A stretch of 64,000 nucleotides of DNA from Cyrtodaria siliqua (lineage: Eukaryota > Mollusca > Bivalvia > Adapedonta > Hiatellidae). Position numbers and translations under genes: made by a program. This document shows positions 32,858 to 43,014 of this stretch, one piece after another (the first letter of the stretch is position 1; the number at the start of each line of letters is the position of its first letter). The notes under the pieces were generated by a model. That model searched no databases. It saw only the letters and a list, made by a program, of their open reading frames with translations, and was not told the DNA's origin. The stretch is taken from assembly GCA_037043455.1 (NCBI GenBank), contig JAWPHD010003068.1, forward strand, positions 124,001-188,000, in the 5' to 3' direction.

Positions 32858-33189
32858 CTTATTATCAGTTTATTTCTATTTAACAAAATTACAATACTAT
32901 GTCACTCACAATTCACTCAATTGTTTAAATGTAATTTCGCTTAACGACACTTCAATGCGATATGTCTCTTTCAAACGCACTACCCTATAACTTCAGTACC
33001 ATGTGTCAATAATTCACTTTACTACAATAATTCAACTTATTTTAGCCACCTCGATATATACCACCTATCTCGAATTCGCTTTCCGTTTAAACACAAGTGT
33101 TCTTTTAAATAGACACCAACTGTTTTTAATCTATTTTAATCGGTTATCAAATGAATTGATTAAGTCACCAATTTATTTTCACATTCACT

Positions 33190-33890
33190 GAAATGGTTCA
33201 CTTATACTATACAGGTGCAATCTTTTCACTTATTTCACTATAGCACTATCTCTGTTTAAACTATTAAGAAATAATATTAACTTAGTTCACTATAGCACTA
33301 TCTCTGTTAAACCTCTTCACTTATTTCACTATAGCACTATCTCTGTTTAAACTATTAAGAAATAATATTAACTTAGTTCACTATAGCACTATCTATGTTT
33401 AATCTCTTCACTTAGTTCACTATAGCACTATCTATGTTTCTTAGTTCACTATAGCACTAGTTCTGCTTAATCTCTTCACTTAGTTCACTATAGCACTATT
33501 TCTGCTTAATCTCTTCACTTAGTTCACTATAGCACTATCTCTGTTTCTTAGTCCACTATAGCACTATTTCTGCTTAATCTCTTCACTTAGTTCACTATAG
33601 CACTATCTCTGTTTCTTAGTCCACTATAGCACTATCTCTGTTTAATCTCTTCACTTAGTCCACTATAGCACTATTTCTGTTTAATCTCTTCACTTAGTTC
33701 ACTATAGCACTATTTCTGCTTAATCTCTTCACTTAGTTCACTATAGCACTATCTCTGTTTCTTAGTCCACTATAGCACTATTTCTGCTTAATCTCTTCAC
33801 TTAGTTCACTATAGCACTATCTCTGTTTCTTAGTCCACTATAGCACTATCTCTGTTTAATCTCTTCACTTAGTTCACTATTGCGCTATTA
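33190..33890 (+). repeat. CACTATAGCACTAT minisatellite (first block), mixed 29/39/52-bp units
   Basis: All units share CACTATAGCACTATCTCTGT but are followed by one of three spacers: TTCTTAGTC (29 bp), TTAATCTCTTCACTTAGTT (39 bp) or an AAACTATTAAGAAATAATAT spacer (52 bp). About 18 units here; the duplicated block at 49330-50900 has about 38. Confidence 0.9.
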
Positions 33891-35010
33891 CCAATTGTGT
33901 ATTCATGTCACTTCTTGGTGTCCAATGATACTAATATCAATAAATATATAACCCAGTATTGCACTAGTATTGTCACTAAGTAATATCAATTACTATATAT
34001 CTTTAGCTCAGTATTGCGATAAGGCATATAATTCAGTCTGCAATTAACTAAGTAATTTCAATTACTATATATCTTCATATTGCTTAATCCATTTAATTCC
34101 GTCTTCATCAACACAGTGCAATACCCAAATGCAACATTCTATTTTCACTTTCAATATCAAGTCTTTAATTCACCATTCAATAAGGATAAAAATATCGGAC
34201 AGGGAAAGCAGCATTCAAGGACGACAGTCAACCACAAAACACAAAAACAAACACGCAAACAGACAAACGAAAAGGTAAAAGTAATAAAAAATGCAAACGA
34301 CATCACAAATACAAAAGGGTTGACAATAGGGCTACCGCCTTGGAACGGTCAGTGGCAAAGTAGGTCACTGGGGGTTTAAACCGGTTCTAGGGTCCACCAA
34401 ACCTCACACTTACCCTACTGTCATCCAATTAAAACAGGACAGTGTAAATAAAGAAATCCCCGCCATGATCTAAACTCTAACCAACAAGGCAGCATCAATA
34501 GGCAATATAAGTTAAACACAAATATGCTCGTGTAAATATAATACAAAAAAAACAATAGCCTAGAAAGCCACAATGAAGGTACTCAATGACTTGGCAGAAG
34601 CCAGAGCAGTAAGAGAATACACCATTAAGGGCACGACAAGAAAGAACATGGACAAACATCAAACGCCACAATCCCAATGGGCTTTAGGTAGCCCCCACAG
34701 CTGTCCGGTCATCGTACAATTAAAGAGGAAAGCATAGTGGAAAACTGTAAAAGGGTCCACCACCAAGCATGCAGTACGTTGCAAAATGATAGGGTCATAA
34801 CCTCTTTTGATAAACTTTTTAACAAGTTTAACAAAGATAGTATGAAAGTGATCATGACCAAGAATCTTACGAAGTTTATAAATCACATCACCATAGAAGT
34901 CAGATTGTGATAGTCCTTGTCGCAGAAGAGTCCTTAAATTACAATTATATTTGGAAAGAAGATCAGGGTTACGATAATAAAAGTTTATGGTAACGGTAAC
35001 CCTGATTGAG

Positions 35011-35832
35011 TTACTTTTTAGTTATACAAAGATTACGAATATTAAAGTCCTCAACTCGAGTACAAGCTCTAGAAAAACGAATGAGTTGAGACGGATACAC
35101 CCCATAAGAAGTTGCTCGGGGAACATCCCCATCCAAGTGGGGATAATTAACAATGTCAAAATTAAAATCATCTCTCTTGTCATAGATTTTGCTAATTATT
35201 TTACCATTTTCAATCGAGAGATCTAAATGAAGAAAAGAAGCGTTATTATCAGATATATTTTCTTTATTAAACCGAAGTTCTTTAGGATAAATATTATGAA
35301 CCATAGTTTGAAAGAAAGGGTTGTCAATGTTCAGTATGTCATCCAGATACCGAGAGCTGTCATTAAAAGCTTCAATAACATCTGCCTGGGTATCTTGTGT
35401 AAGACTCAACATGAAATCCCTTTCATAGCAAAATAAAAACAAATCTGCGACAAGTGACGCACAGTTCGTTCCCATAGGGATACCAACAATTTGTCTATAA
35501 ACGGTGGTACCATACCTGACGAAAATATTATCTAATAGGAAGATGAGTGCTTCACAAACTTCACAGCAAGCCCACATAGTATAATTGTCTAAACTGCCGT
35601 TAGTGAAAAACGCTTTAATATTATTACATGCCCAAAATGTAGTATTTTCTCTAGCGAATGTTTTTTGAATAAGAGAAATTAGCTTGTCTTTAATAAGGTG
35701 ATGTGGTAAGGTTGTATATAGTGTAGAGAAGTCATAAGTACTTATTGATGAAACTAGACTCAATGACTTGGCAGAAGCCAGAGCAGTAAGAGAATAAACC
35801 ATTAAGGGCACAACAAGAAAGATCATGGACAA
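35011..35832 (-). pseudogene. PLE RT palm domain fused to a 3'-end-derived leader
   Basis: A 273-codon open frame. Residues 1-25 (MSMIFLVVPLMVYSLTALAS...) are encoded by the 3' end of the neighbouring PLE copy. From about residue 27 it is RT: YDFSTLYTT (motif A), VGIPMGTNCASLVADLFL (motif B), SRYLDDIL (catalytic YxDD), then SYGVYPSQLIRFSRACTRV. The same fusion is open in the duplicate at 53756-54712. No evidence that it is expressed. Confidence 0.7.
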
Positions 35833-35886
35833 ACATCAAACGCCACCGTCCTAATGGGCTTTAGATAGGCGTCATCATAGGGTCCA
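35826..35886 (-). other. SECIS-like hairpin (copy 2, partly decayed)
   Basis: Same 61-nt layout with lower stem, ATGA/TGAT core and AAA apical run. The upper stem has one mismatch (ATC opposite GGT) and the mini-stem is weakened (CCC opposite AGG). Confidence 0.5.
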
Positions 35887-36114
35887 CAGCCTGTCCGGTC
35901 GTCGTACAATTAAAGAGGAAAGCATAGTGGCGAACTGTAAAAGGGTCCACCACCAAGCATGCAGTACGTCGCAAAATGATAGGGTCATAACCCCTTTTGA
36001 TAAACTGTTTAACAAGTTTAACAAAGATAGTAGGAAAGTGATCATGACCAAGAAGCTTACGAAGAAATACAAAAAGATCGGAATGGGAAAGTAGCATTCA
36101 AGGAGGACAGTCAA

Positions 36115-36364
36115 ATATATATGTATTTTGGGGTTTCTGTTGTAATTTGTAAATTACCCAAATTCCTTTTATTTTGCTGTGGGGAAATTACTCCAAATAA
36201 AACTAGTATTGCTAAAAAGGAATTACTTAAGTAATATTAGCATTGCTTAAGAATTAGTTAGTATTGCTTAAGCAAATCTAAATATGAGTAATTTCCCCAC
36301 TGCAAAATAAAAGGAATTTGGGTAATTTACAAATTACAACAGAAACCCCAAAATACATATATAT
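36115..36364. mobile_element. 250-bp inverted-repeat element (MITE) inside the PLE 3' end
   Basis: Near-perfect terminal inverted repeats of about 80 bp beginning ATATATATGTATTTTGGGG. Flanked by GTCAA at 36110-36114 and 36365-36369; removing the element and one GTCAA restores PLE sequence. The duplicate copy is at 54995-55244. No coding capacity. Confidence 0.85.
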
Positions 36365-36369
36365 GTCAA

Positions 36370-37892
36370 CCACAAAACACAGAAACAAACACGCAAACAG
36401 ACAAACAAGAAGGCAAAGGCAATATAAAAGACAACACTAACACGAAAGGGTTGACAATAGGGCTACCGCCTTGGAACGGTCAGTGGCAAAGTAGGCCACT
36501 GGGGGTTTAAACCGGTTCTAGGGTGCACCAAACCTCACACTTACCCTAATGTCATCCCATTAAAACAGGACAGTGTAAATAAAGAAATCCCCGCCATGAT
36601 CTAATCTCTAACCAACAAGGCAGCATCAATAGGCAATATAAGTAAAACACAAATATGCTCGTGTAAATATAATACAAAAAATCGATAGCATAGAAAGCCA
36701 CAATGAAGGTACTCAATGATTTGGCAGAAGCCAGAGCAGTAAGAGAATAAATCATTAAGGGCACGACAAGAAAGATCATGGACAAACATCAAACGCCACC
36801 GTCCCAATGGGCTTTAGGTATGCGTCATCATAGGGTCCATAGCCTGTCCGGTCATCGTACAATTAAAAGAGGAAAGCATAGTGGCGCACTGTAAAAGGGT
36901 CCACCACCAAGCATGCAGTACGTTGCAAAATGATAGGGTCATAACCTTTTTTAATAAACTTGTTAACAAGTTTAACAAAGATAGTATGAAAGTGATCATG
37001 ACCAAGAATCTTACGAAGTTTATAAATCACATCACCATATAAGTCAGGTTGTGATAGTCCTTGTCGCAGAAGAGTCCTTAAATTACTCTTATATTTAGAA
37101 AGAAGATCAGGATTACGATAATAAAATTTTGCAAAGGTTTTACGAAGTTTATGGTAACGGTAACCCTGACTGAGTAACTTTTTAGTTATACAAAGACTAC
37201 GAATATTAAAGTCCTCAACTCGAGTACAAGCTCTAGAAAAACGAACAAGTTGAGACAGATACACCCCATAAGAAGTTGCTCGGGGAACATCCCCATCCAA
37301 GTGGGGATAATTAACAATGTCAAAATTGAAATCATCTCTCTTGTCATAGATTTTGCTAATTAGTTTACCATATTAAATCGAGATATCTAAATGAAGAAAA
37401 GAAGCGTTATTATCAGATATATTTTCTTTATTATGCTGGAGTTCTTTAGGATAAATATTATGAACCATAGTTGGAAAGAGAGGGTTATCAATGTTCAGTA
37501 TATGTCATCCAGATACCGAGAGGTGTCATTAAAAGCTTCAATAACATCTGCCTGGGTATCTGGTGAAAGACTCAACATGAAATCTCTTTCATAGCAAAAT
37601 AAAAACAGATCTGCAACAAATGGTGCACAGTTCGTACCCATAGGGATACCAACAATTTGTCTATAAACGGTGGTACCATACCTGACGAAAATATTATCTA
37701 ATAGGAAGATGAGTGCTTCACAAACTTCATAGCAAGTCCACATAGTTTAATTGTCTAAACTGCCGTTAGTAAAACGCTTTAATATTATTACATGCCAAAA
37801 ATGTAGTATTTTCTCTAGCGAATGTTTTTTGAATAAGAGAAATTAGCTTGTCTTTAATAAGGTGATGTGGTAAGGTTGTATATAGTGTAGAG
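36370..37892 (-). mobile_element. 5'-truncated PLE copy (RT and 3' end)
   Basis: Begins inside RT motif A (FSTLYTT at 37892). It covers CYEVCEALIFLLDNIFVRYG and GIPMGTNCAPFVADLFL (frame 37495-37743), then a frameshift, then DGDVPRATSYGVYLSQLVRF and the C-terminal part (36863-37300), and the 3' end with a SECIS-like hairpin at 36779-36839. It lies head-to-tail after the full-length copy at 37998-41690. Confidence 0.85.
36779..36839 (-). other. SECIS-like hairpin (copy 3)
   Basis: 61 nt, same core. One upper-stem mismatch (GCAT in place of GCCT), otherwise ATGA/TGAT, AAA run and CCC/GGG mini-stem are kept. Confidence 0.5.
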
Positions 37893-37936
37893 AAGTTTAT
37901 TAATCACATCAACATAGAAGTCATGTTGTGATAGTC

Positions 37937-37998
37937 CTATGATCCCAAAATGAGAACAAAATCAACGTTGTACTCCACTCAACTGTGAATAAGCAAAT
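37937..37998. other. Unique junction filler between tandem PLE copies
   Basis: 62 bp not found elsewhere in the PLE copies, preceded by a 44-bp RT C-terminal fragment (37893-37936). This filler and the adjoining tandem unit are missing from the duplicate block, which helps to date the recombination seen there. Confidence 0.5.
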
Positions 37999-38390
37999 GA
38001 AACTAGACAAACGAAAAGGCAATATTAATAAAAAATGCAAACATCACAAACACAAACGGGTTGACAATAGGGCTACCGCCTTGGAACGGTCAGTGGCAAA
38101 GTAGGCCACTGGGGGTTTAAACCGGTTATAGGGTGCACCAAACCTCACACTTACCCTACTGTCATCCCATTAAAACAGGACAGTGTAAATAAAGAAATCC
38201 CCGCCATGATCTAATCTCTAACCAACAAGGCAGCATCAAAAGGCAATATAAGTAAAAAACACAAATATGCTCGTGTAAATAAAATACAAAAAAACAATAG
38301 CATAGAAAGCCACAATGAAGGTACTCAATGACTTGGCAGAAGCCAGAGCAGTAAGAGAATACACCATTAAGGGCACGACAAGAAAGATCA

Positions 38391-38451
38391 TGGACAAACA
38401 TCAAACACCACCGCCCCAATGGGCTTTAGGTAGGCGTCATCATAGGGTCCA
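38391..38451 (-). other. SECIS-like hairpin of the full-length PLE (copy 4)
   Basis: 61 nt on the minus strand overlapping the end of the RT frame: the ATGA arm is the ATGATG of codons MM in MMTPT, and the UAA stop supplies the A run of the apical loop. Relative to copy 1 one upper-stem base is T instead of C, changing a G-C pair into G-U without breaking the stem. Confidence 0.65.
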
Positions 38452-40451
38452 CAGCCTGTCCGGTCATCGTACAATTAAAGAGGAAAGCATAGTGGCGAAC
38501 TGTAAAAGGGTCCACCACCAAGCATGCAGTACGTTGCAAAATGATAGGGTCATAGCCTCTTTTGATAAACTTTTTAACAAGTTTAGCAAAGATAGTATGA
38601 AAGTGATCATGACCAAGAATCTTACGAAGTTTATAAATCACATCACCATAGAAGTTAGGTTGTGATAGTCCTTGTCGCAGAAGAGTCCTTAAATTACATT
38701 TACATTTGGAAAGAAGATCAGGGTTACGATAATAAAATTTTGCAAAGGTTTTACGAAGTTTATGGTAACGGTAACCCTGATTGAGTAACTTTTTAGTTAT
38801 ACAAAGATTACGAATATTAAAGTCCTCAACTCGAGTACAAGCTCTAGAAAAACGAATAAGTTGAGACAGATAAACCCCATAAGAAGTTGTTCGGGGAACA
38901 TCCCCATCTAAGTGGGGATAATTAACAATGTCAAAATTAAAATCATCTCTCTTGCCATAGATTTGGCTAATTATTTACCATTTTCAATCGAGAGATCTAA
39001 ATCAAGAAAAGAAGCGTTATTATCAGATATATTTTCTTTATTAAGCCGAAGTTCTTTAGGATAAATATTATGAACCATAGTCTGAAAGAAAGGGTTGTCA
39101 ATGTTCAGTATGTCATCCAGATACCGAGAGGTGTCATTAAAAGCTTCAATAACATCTGCCTGGGTATCTGGTGAAAGACTCAACATGAAATCCCTTTCAT
39201 AGCAAAATAAAAACAAATCTGCGACAAGTGGGGCACAGTTCGTACCCATAGGGATATCAGCAATTTGTCTATAAACGGTGGTACCATACCTGAAGAAAAT
39301 ATTATCTAATAGGAAGATGAGTGCTTCACAAACTTCATAGCAAGTCCACATAGTATAATTGTCCAAACTGCCGTTAGTGAAAATAGTTAATATTATTACA
39401 TGCCAAAAATGTAGTATTTTCTCTAGCGAAAGTTTTTTTAATAAGAGAAATTAGCTTGTCTTTAATAAGATGATGTGGTAAGGTTGTATATAGTGTCGAG
39501 AAGTCATAAGTACTTATTGATGAAACTTGACCTTCATTGAAAATTTTATCAAGAACGTCTCCTGAATTTTTTATAGACCAAAATAAATTAATCCCAGAGT
39601 TTTCATAAGTTTTATCACAATATAGTTTAACGTGATCTTTAACGGCAGTAAGACAGGAAGTTAAAAGTTTGGAGATGTTTGTTGTGGTGCAGGCACTAGA
39701 ATTAGAAATATAGCGAGCCTTATACGGATTTTTATGTAATTTAGTAATCCAGTAAATGGTAGGCAGTTTATTTTGCTTATCGTTTACACCAGTCTTGAAA
39801 GTAGTGCACCGAGGGATATGTGCGGAAACAACATCATCCTCAGTAGAATTAACTGGAGTATACGAATTGGTGCTGCCGAGTTCCAGAAATAAAACATTGA
39901 CGTAAGGTAGGCGTCAAACAATAATTACATTATTAGCTGCTTTATCTGCAGGAACTAAAAAAAATTATTATGAAATTCCTGAATTCCCGATTTTAGATTA
40001 CGAAAGGAAAACCTAGGTCTCGGAGGTAGTAAAGAGGGATTAGCATTATAAAAGTTAATACGTGTATCTATAATTTTAAGAATAGACTTTTTCCAAGTAG
40101 AAAGCGAGTTTGGGTCCGCATGTTCTCTACGACACCATTTTATACTAAATCTTCAATGGTGTGGGCGATCTGGGCACGACAGGCATTAAAATCAATAGCT
40201 GAAGGTAATCTATATTTAGGACCTTTCGAAAACAAATGCCGAATACGTTTATCAACAATATCAAAATTACCAGTGATGACATGACCTGCTGGAGCATAGC
40301 AAAATTTTGATGTGTTGCATGCACGTTCCTTAGGAGTATTATGTTCTATATCAAGGTCAGAAACTATTTTGTTGTAGTTGAAAATAATATTTCTAATAGG
40401 CTTTTTATACTTATAACAAATTACAGGACTTTCAGAATTTTTGAAATATTT
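38430..40451 (-). pseudogene. PLE reverse transcriptase region, frameshifted
   Basis: Begins after the UAA with KYFKNSESPVICYKYKKPIR, continues through YAPAGHVITGNFDIV and FSKGPKYRLPSAI, then VPADKAANNVIIV followed by UGA where Cys is expected. Downstream: LPTIYWITKLHKNPYKARYI, YDFSTLYTTL (motif A), MGTNCAPLVADLFL, YLDDIL (39115 region), SYGVYLSQLIRF, KLLNQGYRYHKLRKTFAKFY, HDHFHTIF and LVVDPFTVRHYAFLFNC. At the CxC motif expected before RT the sequence reads C-N-T. Frameshifts near 39960, 39370 and 38970. Confidence 0.8.
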
Positions 40452-41675
40452 TTAGAAAGAATCAATAACATGAGTATCCCGAAAAATACTAGGCATGTCA
40501 ATGAAATCAATACCTTTATTAATATATAGTAGTTTTAGAAAATGCCTAACGTGATCAGACTCCTTGTCAATATGGGGTCGGAGAACATGTTGTGTGTAGC
40601 TTTGAACTATGGAAGCAGTGTTATACAAGGGATCTGTACGAATGAAAATGTTGTCGGCTTCCTCGTCGATCAACTTTAGTGAAGAAATCGACAAAGAGGT
40701 AAGCCGTGAAAGCATAGAGTGCTTTCCAGACTGTTTAAAAATAGTATGTAAATCAGCAACAGAAAAAATTACACGCGATTTACGTTTGATGTTACCATTA
40801 CGCCTAAGACCATGAGACCTAGATTTACGCTTTCGAATAGAAAATATAGAAAAAATGTCAATATTAGGATCTTTAGAAATATTTCCTTCTTGATAAATAT
40901 TGTCATTAAGGCCGCGTGGATAAGGTGTCTGTAAGTTTTTCATCCACTTAAGTTCTGCAATATGTCTAGCTTTTATTTCGAAGCTTTTAGTAGCATCATT
41001 ATCAAAAAATAAATATTCAACCGGTTGAACAGTTACGTAATTAAAATTATGACCTGACTGACGAAAGTGTTGGTACAAGTATTTTTTTAACTTTTTAAGA
41101 TTACTTGCATTATATTTGTGTTCACGAAATCGAACTTTTAAGGATCGACTTGTTTGTCCAACATATTGTATACCGCAAAGTGGTGCATTTCAAGTCAGAA
41201 CATAAATGACGTGAGTAGTACGTCAATCAACATTTGAAGCTAGACATACATTAAACAATCTACCAATAACAGCTGATTTAATGGTGGGCTTGCACGATAA
41301 ATAATTGCAACAACTGCACCTCTTAGCATTGCACTTATGAATAGAGGGAAACACCCTGCGTCTTGAATGAACTAAATGATTTCTGAAAGGAGACTTTATA
41401 TGGTATTTCCTCAAAACAGGTGATCCTAGAGGAGTTACGGAAACTTTTGAGCCATTATTAAAAACCCTAGTAATATTATTAGAAGGAGCATGAAACGATG
41501 TTGCCGAATGGAGATTTAAAGGTTTAAGGCGTACATATGGTTTAGTTCTAAGAAATGAAGAGTTATTTTGTGGAATTTGTATAGATGACGCAGAGTGTAA
41601 CCGAAGAGGTGAAATATTTATTTTTAAAGTTTTAGCTAAAAGACTCATAATTGTTTTTATGGAGAGTAATACCAT
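40452..41675 (-). pseudogene. PLE N-terminal GIY-YIG endonuclease frame with two in-frame UGA codons
   Basis: From ATG at 41675 the frame is open for 407 codons except two UGAs (41223-41225, codon 151; 41190-41192, codon 162). A Cys cluster CNAKRCSCCNYLSC is at residues 115-128. The nuclease core has VIY (156-158) for GIY and QYVGQTSRSLKVRFREH (170-186) for YIG, catalytic Arg and a zinc His. UGA162 plus C167 would be the first two ligands of the PLE CCHH motif if UGA is Cys/Sec. The family C-terminal hallmark KNLQTPYPRGLNDNI follows. The frame ends in UAA at 40452. Both UGAs are identical in the duplicate (59367 and 59334). Confidence 0.8.
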
Positions 41676-41690
41676 TCTGTGAAAAGCGAA

Positions 41691-42360
41691 ATAAAGGCCA
41701 ATAAGTATTTATTAGAGATACGAAATAGAATCGTATCAAAGATCCATAAGAAATAATATTAATAAACTTACGGACTGTTAAAAGAGGTCCAAAACTCACG
41801 TCAGTGTATAATGCAAGATAATGAGGAAAGTTAAGGACAATATCCCTCTACAACATTCCAAAACATAAACTTCAGAAGTTCTACCATCTCGACAACTTGA
41901 CTTTTCAAACAGCTGTTCGCTATTGTCCAAAACTACTCACTCAAAGTCACGTGATCAAAACGGCGGTTAAACAGAGAACACTCAACTCTAATACAAATCT
42001 GGTCAAAGGAAAACAACTCTTCTAACATGGATAAAATTACCCTGTTACACTAACATGATGGTCTATGTGAAAATATGGGTAGTCCAAGTCCACTTAGACT
42101 CCTTTTAATGTGATAAGAATCAACCGACTGCTCGTTACTTAGCAGAGGGCTAGACGGGCGGTCAGATTAGCCCGATCTGATCAATCGGTGTGTCACGCTC
42201 GCTATACGGGATCCTAGCTTCTTGTTTAATTCAAATCTCTCTCAACGCCTCTCGTTTAATATCTTGTTCCCTTTTATTTTATCCTGTTTAAACATAATGT
42301 GGAAAGGATCCTTTATTGCGGTGGCGCTCGGGCTTATCATGTATTTCTGAACGCTATATG
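41691..42360. other. PLE 5' flank / untranslated region, no gene seen
   Basis: Shared with 59835-60504. Contains no recognisable frame. It probably includes the PLE 5' untranslated region and older flanking sequence; the exact PLE 5' boundary is not visible. Confidence 0.4.
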
Positions 42361-42526
42361 CAGGGGTGTCATTAAGAGGCGGGAGGCGGGAATTTCGCCC
42401 TGCTACTTTGACTGATCTACCCAGCTACTATGAACACTTTTACTAGTATTTTATACAAGTATCGATAAAAATACGCGGTAATTCTGCTATGTGGGCCCTT
42501 TACTTATAAAGATAATGACACCCCTG
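42361..42526. mobile_element. 166-bp element with terminal inverted repeats CAGGGGTGTCATTA
   Basis: Starts CAGGGGTGTCATTA (42361) and ends TAATGACACCCCTG (42526), perfect inverted repeats, flanked by TATATG on both sides. The duplicate is at 60505-60670 with the same ends. Too short to code; ends resemble hAT-type termini but the flank duplication is 6 bp. Confidence 0.75.
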
Positions 42527-43014
42527 TATATGGCTATACTCATGCCTCTTTTAAACGGAACATAAGTGCGGCTCTTCGACCTTTTAGTTATGTCCGCTGG
42601 GTGGTATGATGTGTTAGTTTTATATGAGTATACTCTCCACGTATTCTTGGCATTTGTCTGTCGGATATCCACAGCAAATGTCCCCTTGTTGGACTCCGAG
42701 GTGGGTGGGAAGCGTGAAGAGTGAATACCAATTACCCATTATGGGACGAAAAAACGCACACACTACTAATAATCCATCAACTTAGTTTCTGGTTCTAAAC
42801 GTTCCAGAAATGGACCAGGACCTCAGCCAGACTCTGAGTCTGACTCGGACACTGGAATATCACAGCTGAATTGGCCTCGATTTCTTAATGTTATATCATT
42901 AGATGAATCCCGACCTATCAAAAATGTCTCTACTTTCCTATCTCTAAGGCTTTACTCGGCATTGCCGGTGAGCCGAGAAGTGTTAAGAAACTTAAAAACC
43001 AAAAACCTCTTGTC

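Larger units (their letters stand above)
28193..33003 (-). mobile_element. Ty3/Gypsy retrotransposon fossil (gag, protease, RT, RNase H, integrase)
   Basis: Domain order on the minus strand is gag (32857 downward), zinc knuckles (about 31380-31250), aspartic protease (about 31150), RT (about 30300-29450), RNase H (29374-29180) and integrase (28640-28193). That is the Ty3/Gypsy order. No envelope-like frame is seen. Gag is split by a PLE 3' fragment at 31840-32378 and the integrase is truncated by another at 28192. Several frameshifts are present and the RT active site is mutated, so the copy is inactive. The 3' LTR is missing; the 5' LTR may lie at 33003 and beyond but is not proven. Confidence 0.85.
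34190..36114 (-). mobile_element. Chimeric truncated PLE copy (3' piece fused to RT and second 3' end)
   Basis: Minus order: RT C-terminal piece (36097 downward, KLLGHDHFPTIFVKLVKQF), PLE 3' end to about 35760, then a direct junction into RT motif A (SSISTYDFSTLYTTL at about 35755). The RT palm follows to about 34985, a short deletion, the RT C-terminus (34886-34700) and a second 3' end to 34195. The second 3' end has lost the ATGA arm of the SECIS-like hairpin (near 34670-34690). This head-to-tail, 5'-truncated organisation is typical of PLE insertions. Confidence 0.85.
37998..41690 (-). mobile_element. Permuted-domain (Naiad-type) Penelope-like element, nearly full length, Sec candidate
   Basis: Minus order: N-terminal region with a Cys cluster, GIY-YIG endonuclease, linker, RT, 3' end. 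Canonical PLEs have the endonuclease after RT, so this is the permuted Naiad arrangement. The frame from 41675 contains two UGA codons in the endonuclease, a UAA at 40452-40454 between endonuclease and RT, and a third UGA at the start of RT (39914-39916). Frameshifts lie near 39960 and 39370. RT ends in VVDPFTVRHYAFLFNCTMTG and MMTPT with UAA at 38426. A SECIS-like hairpin spans that stop. Copying mechanism (family knowledge): endonuclease nicks DNA and RT primes there. Confidence 0.85.
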
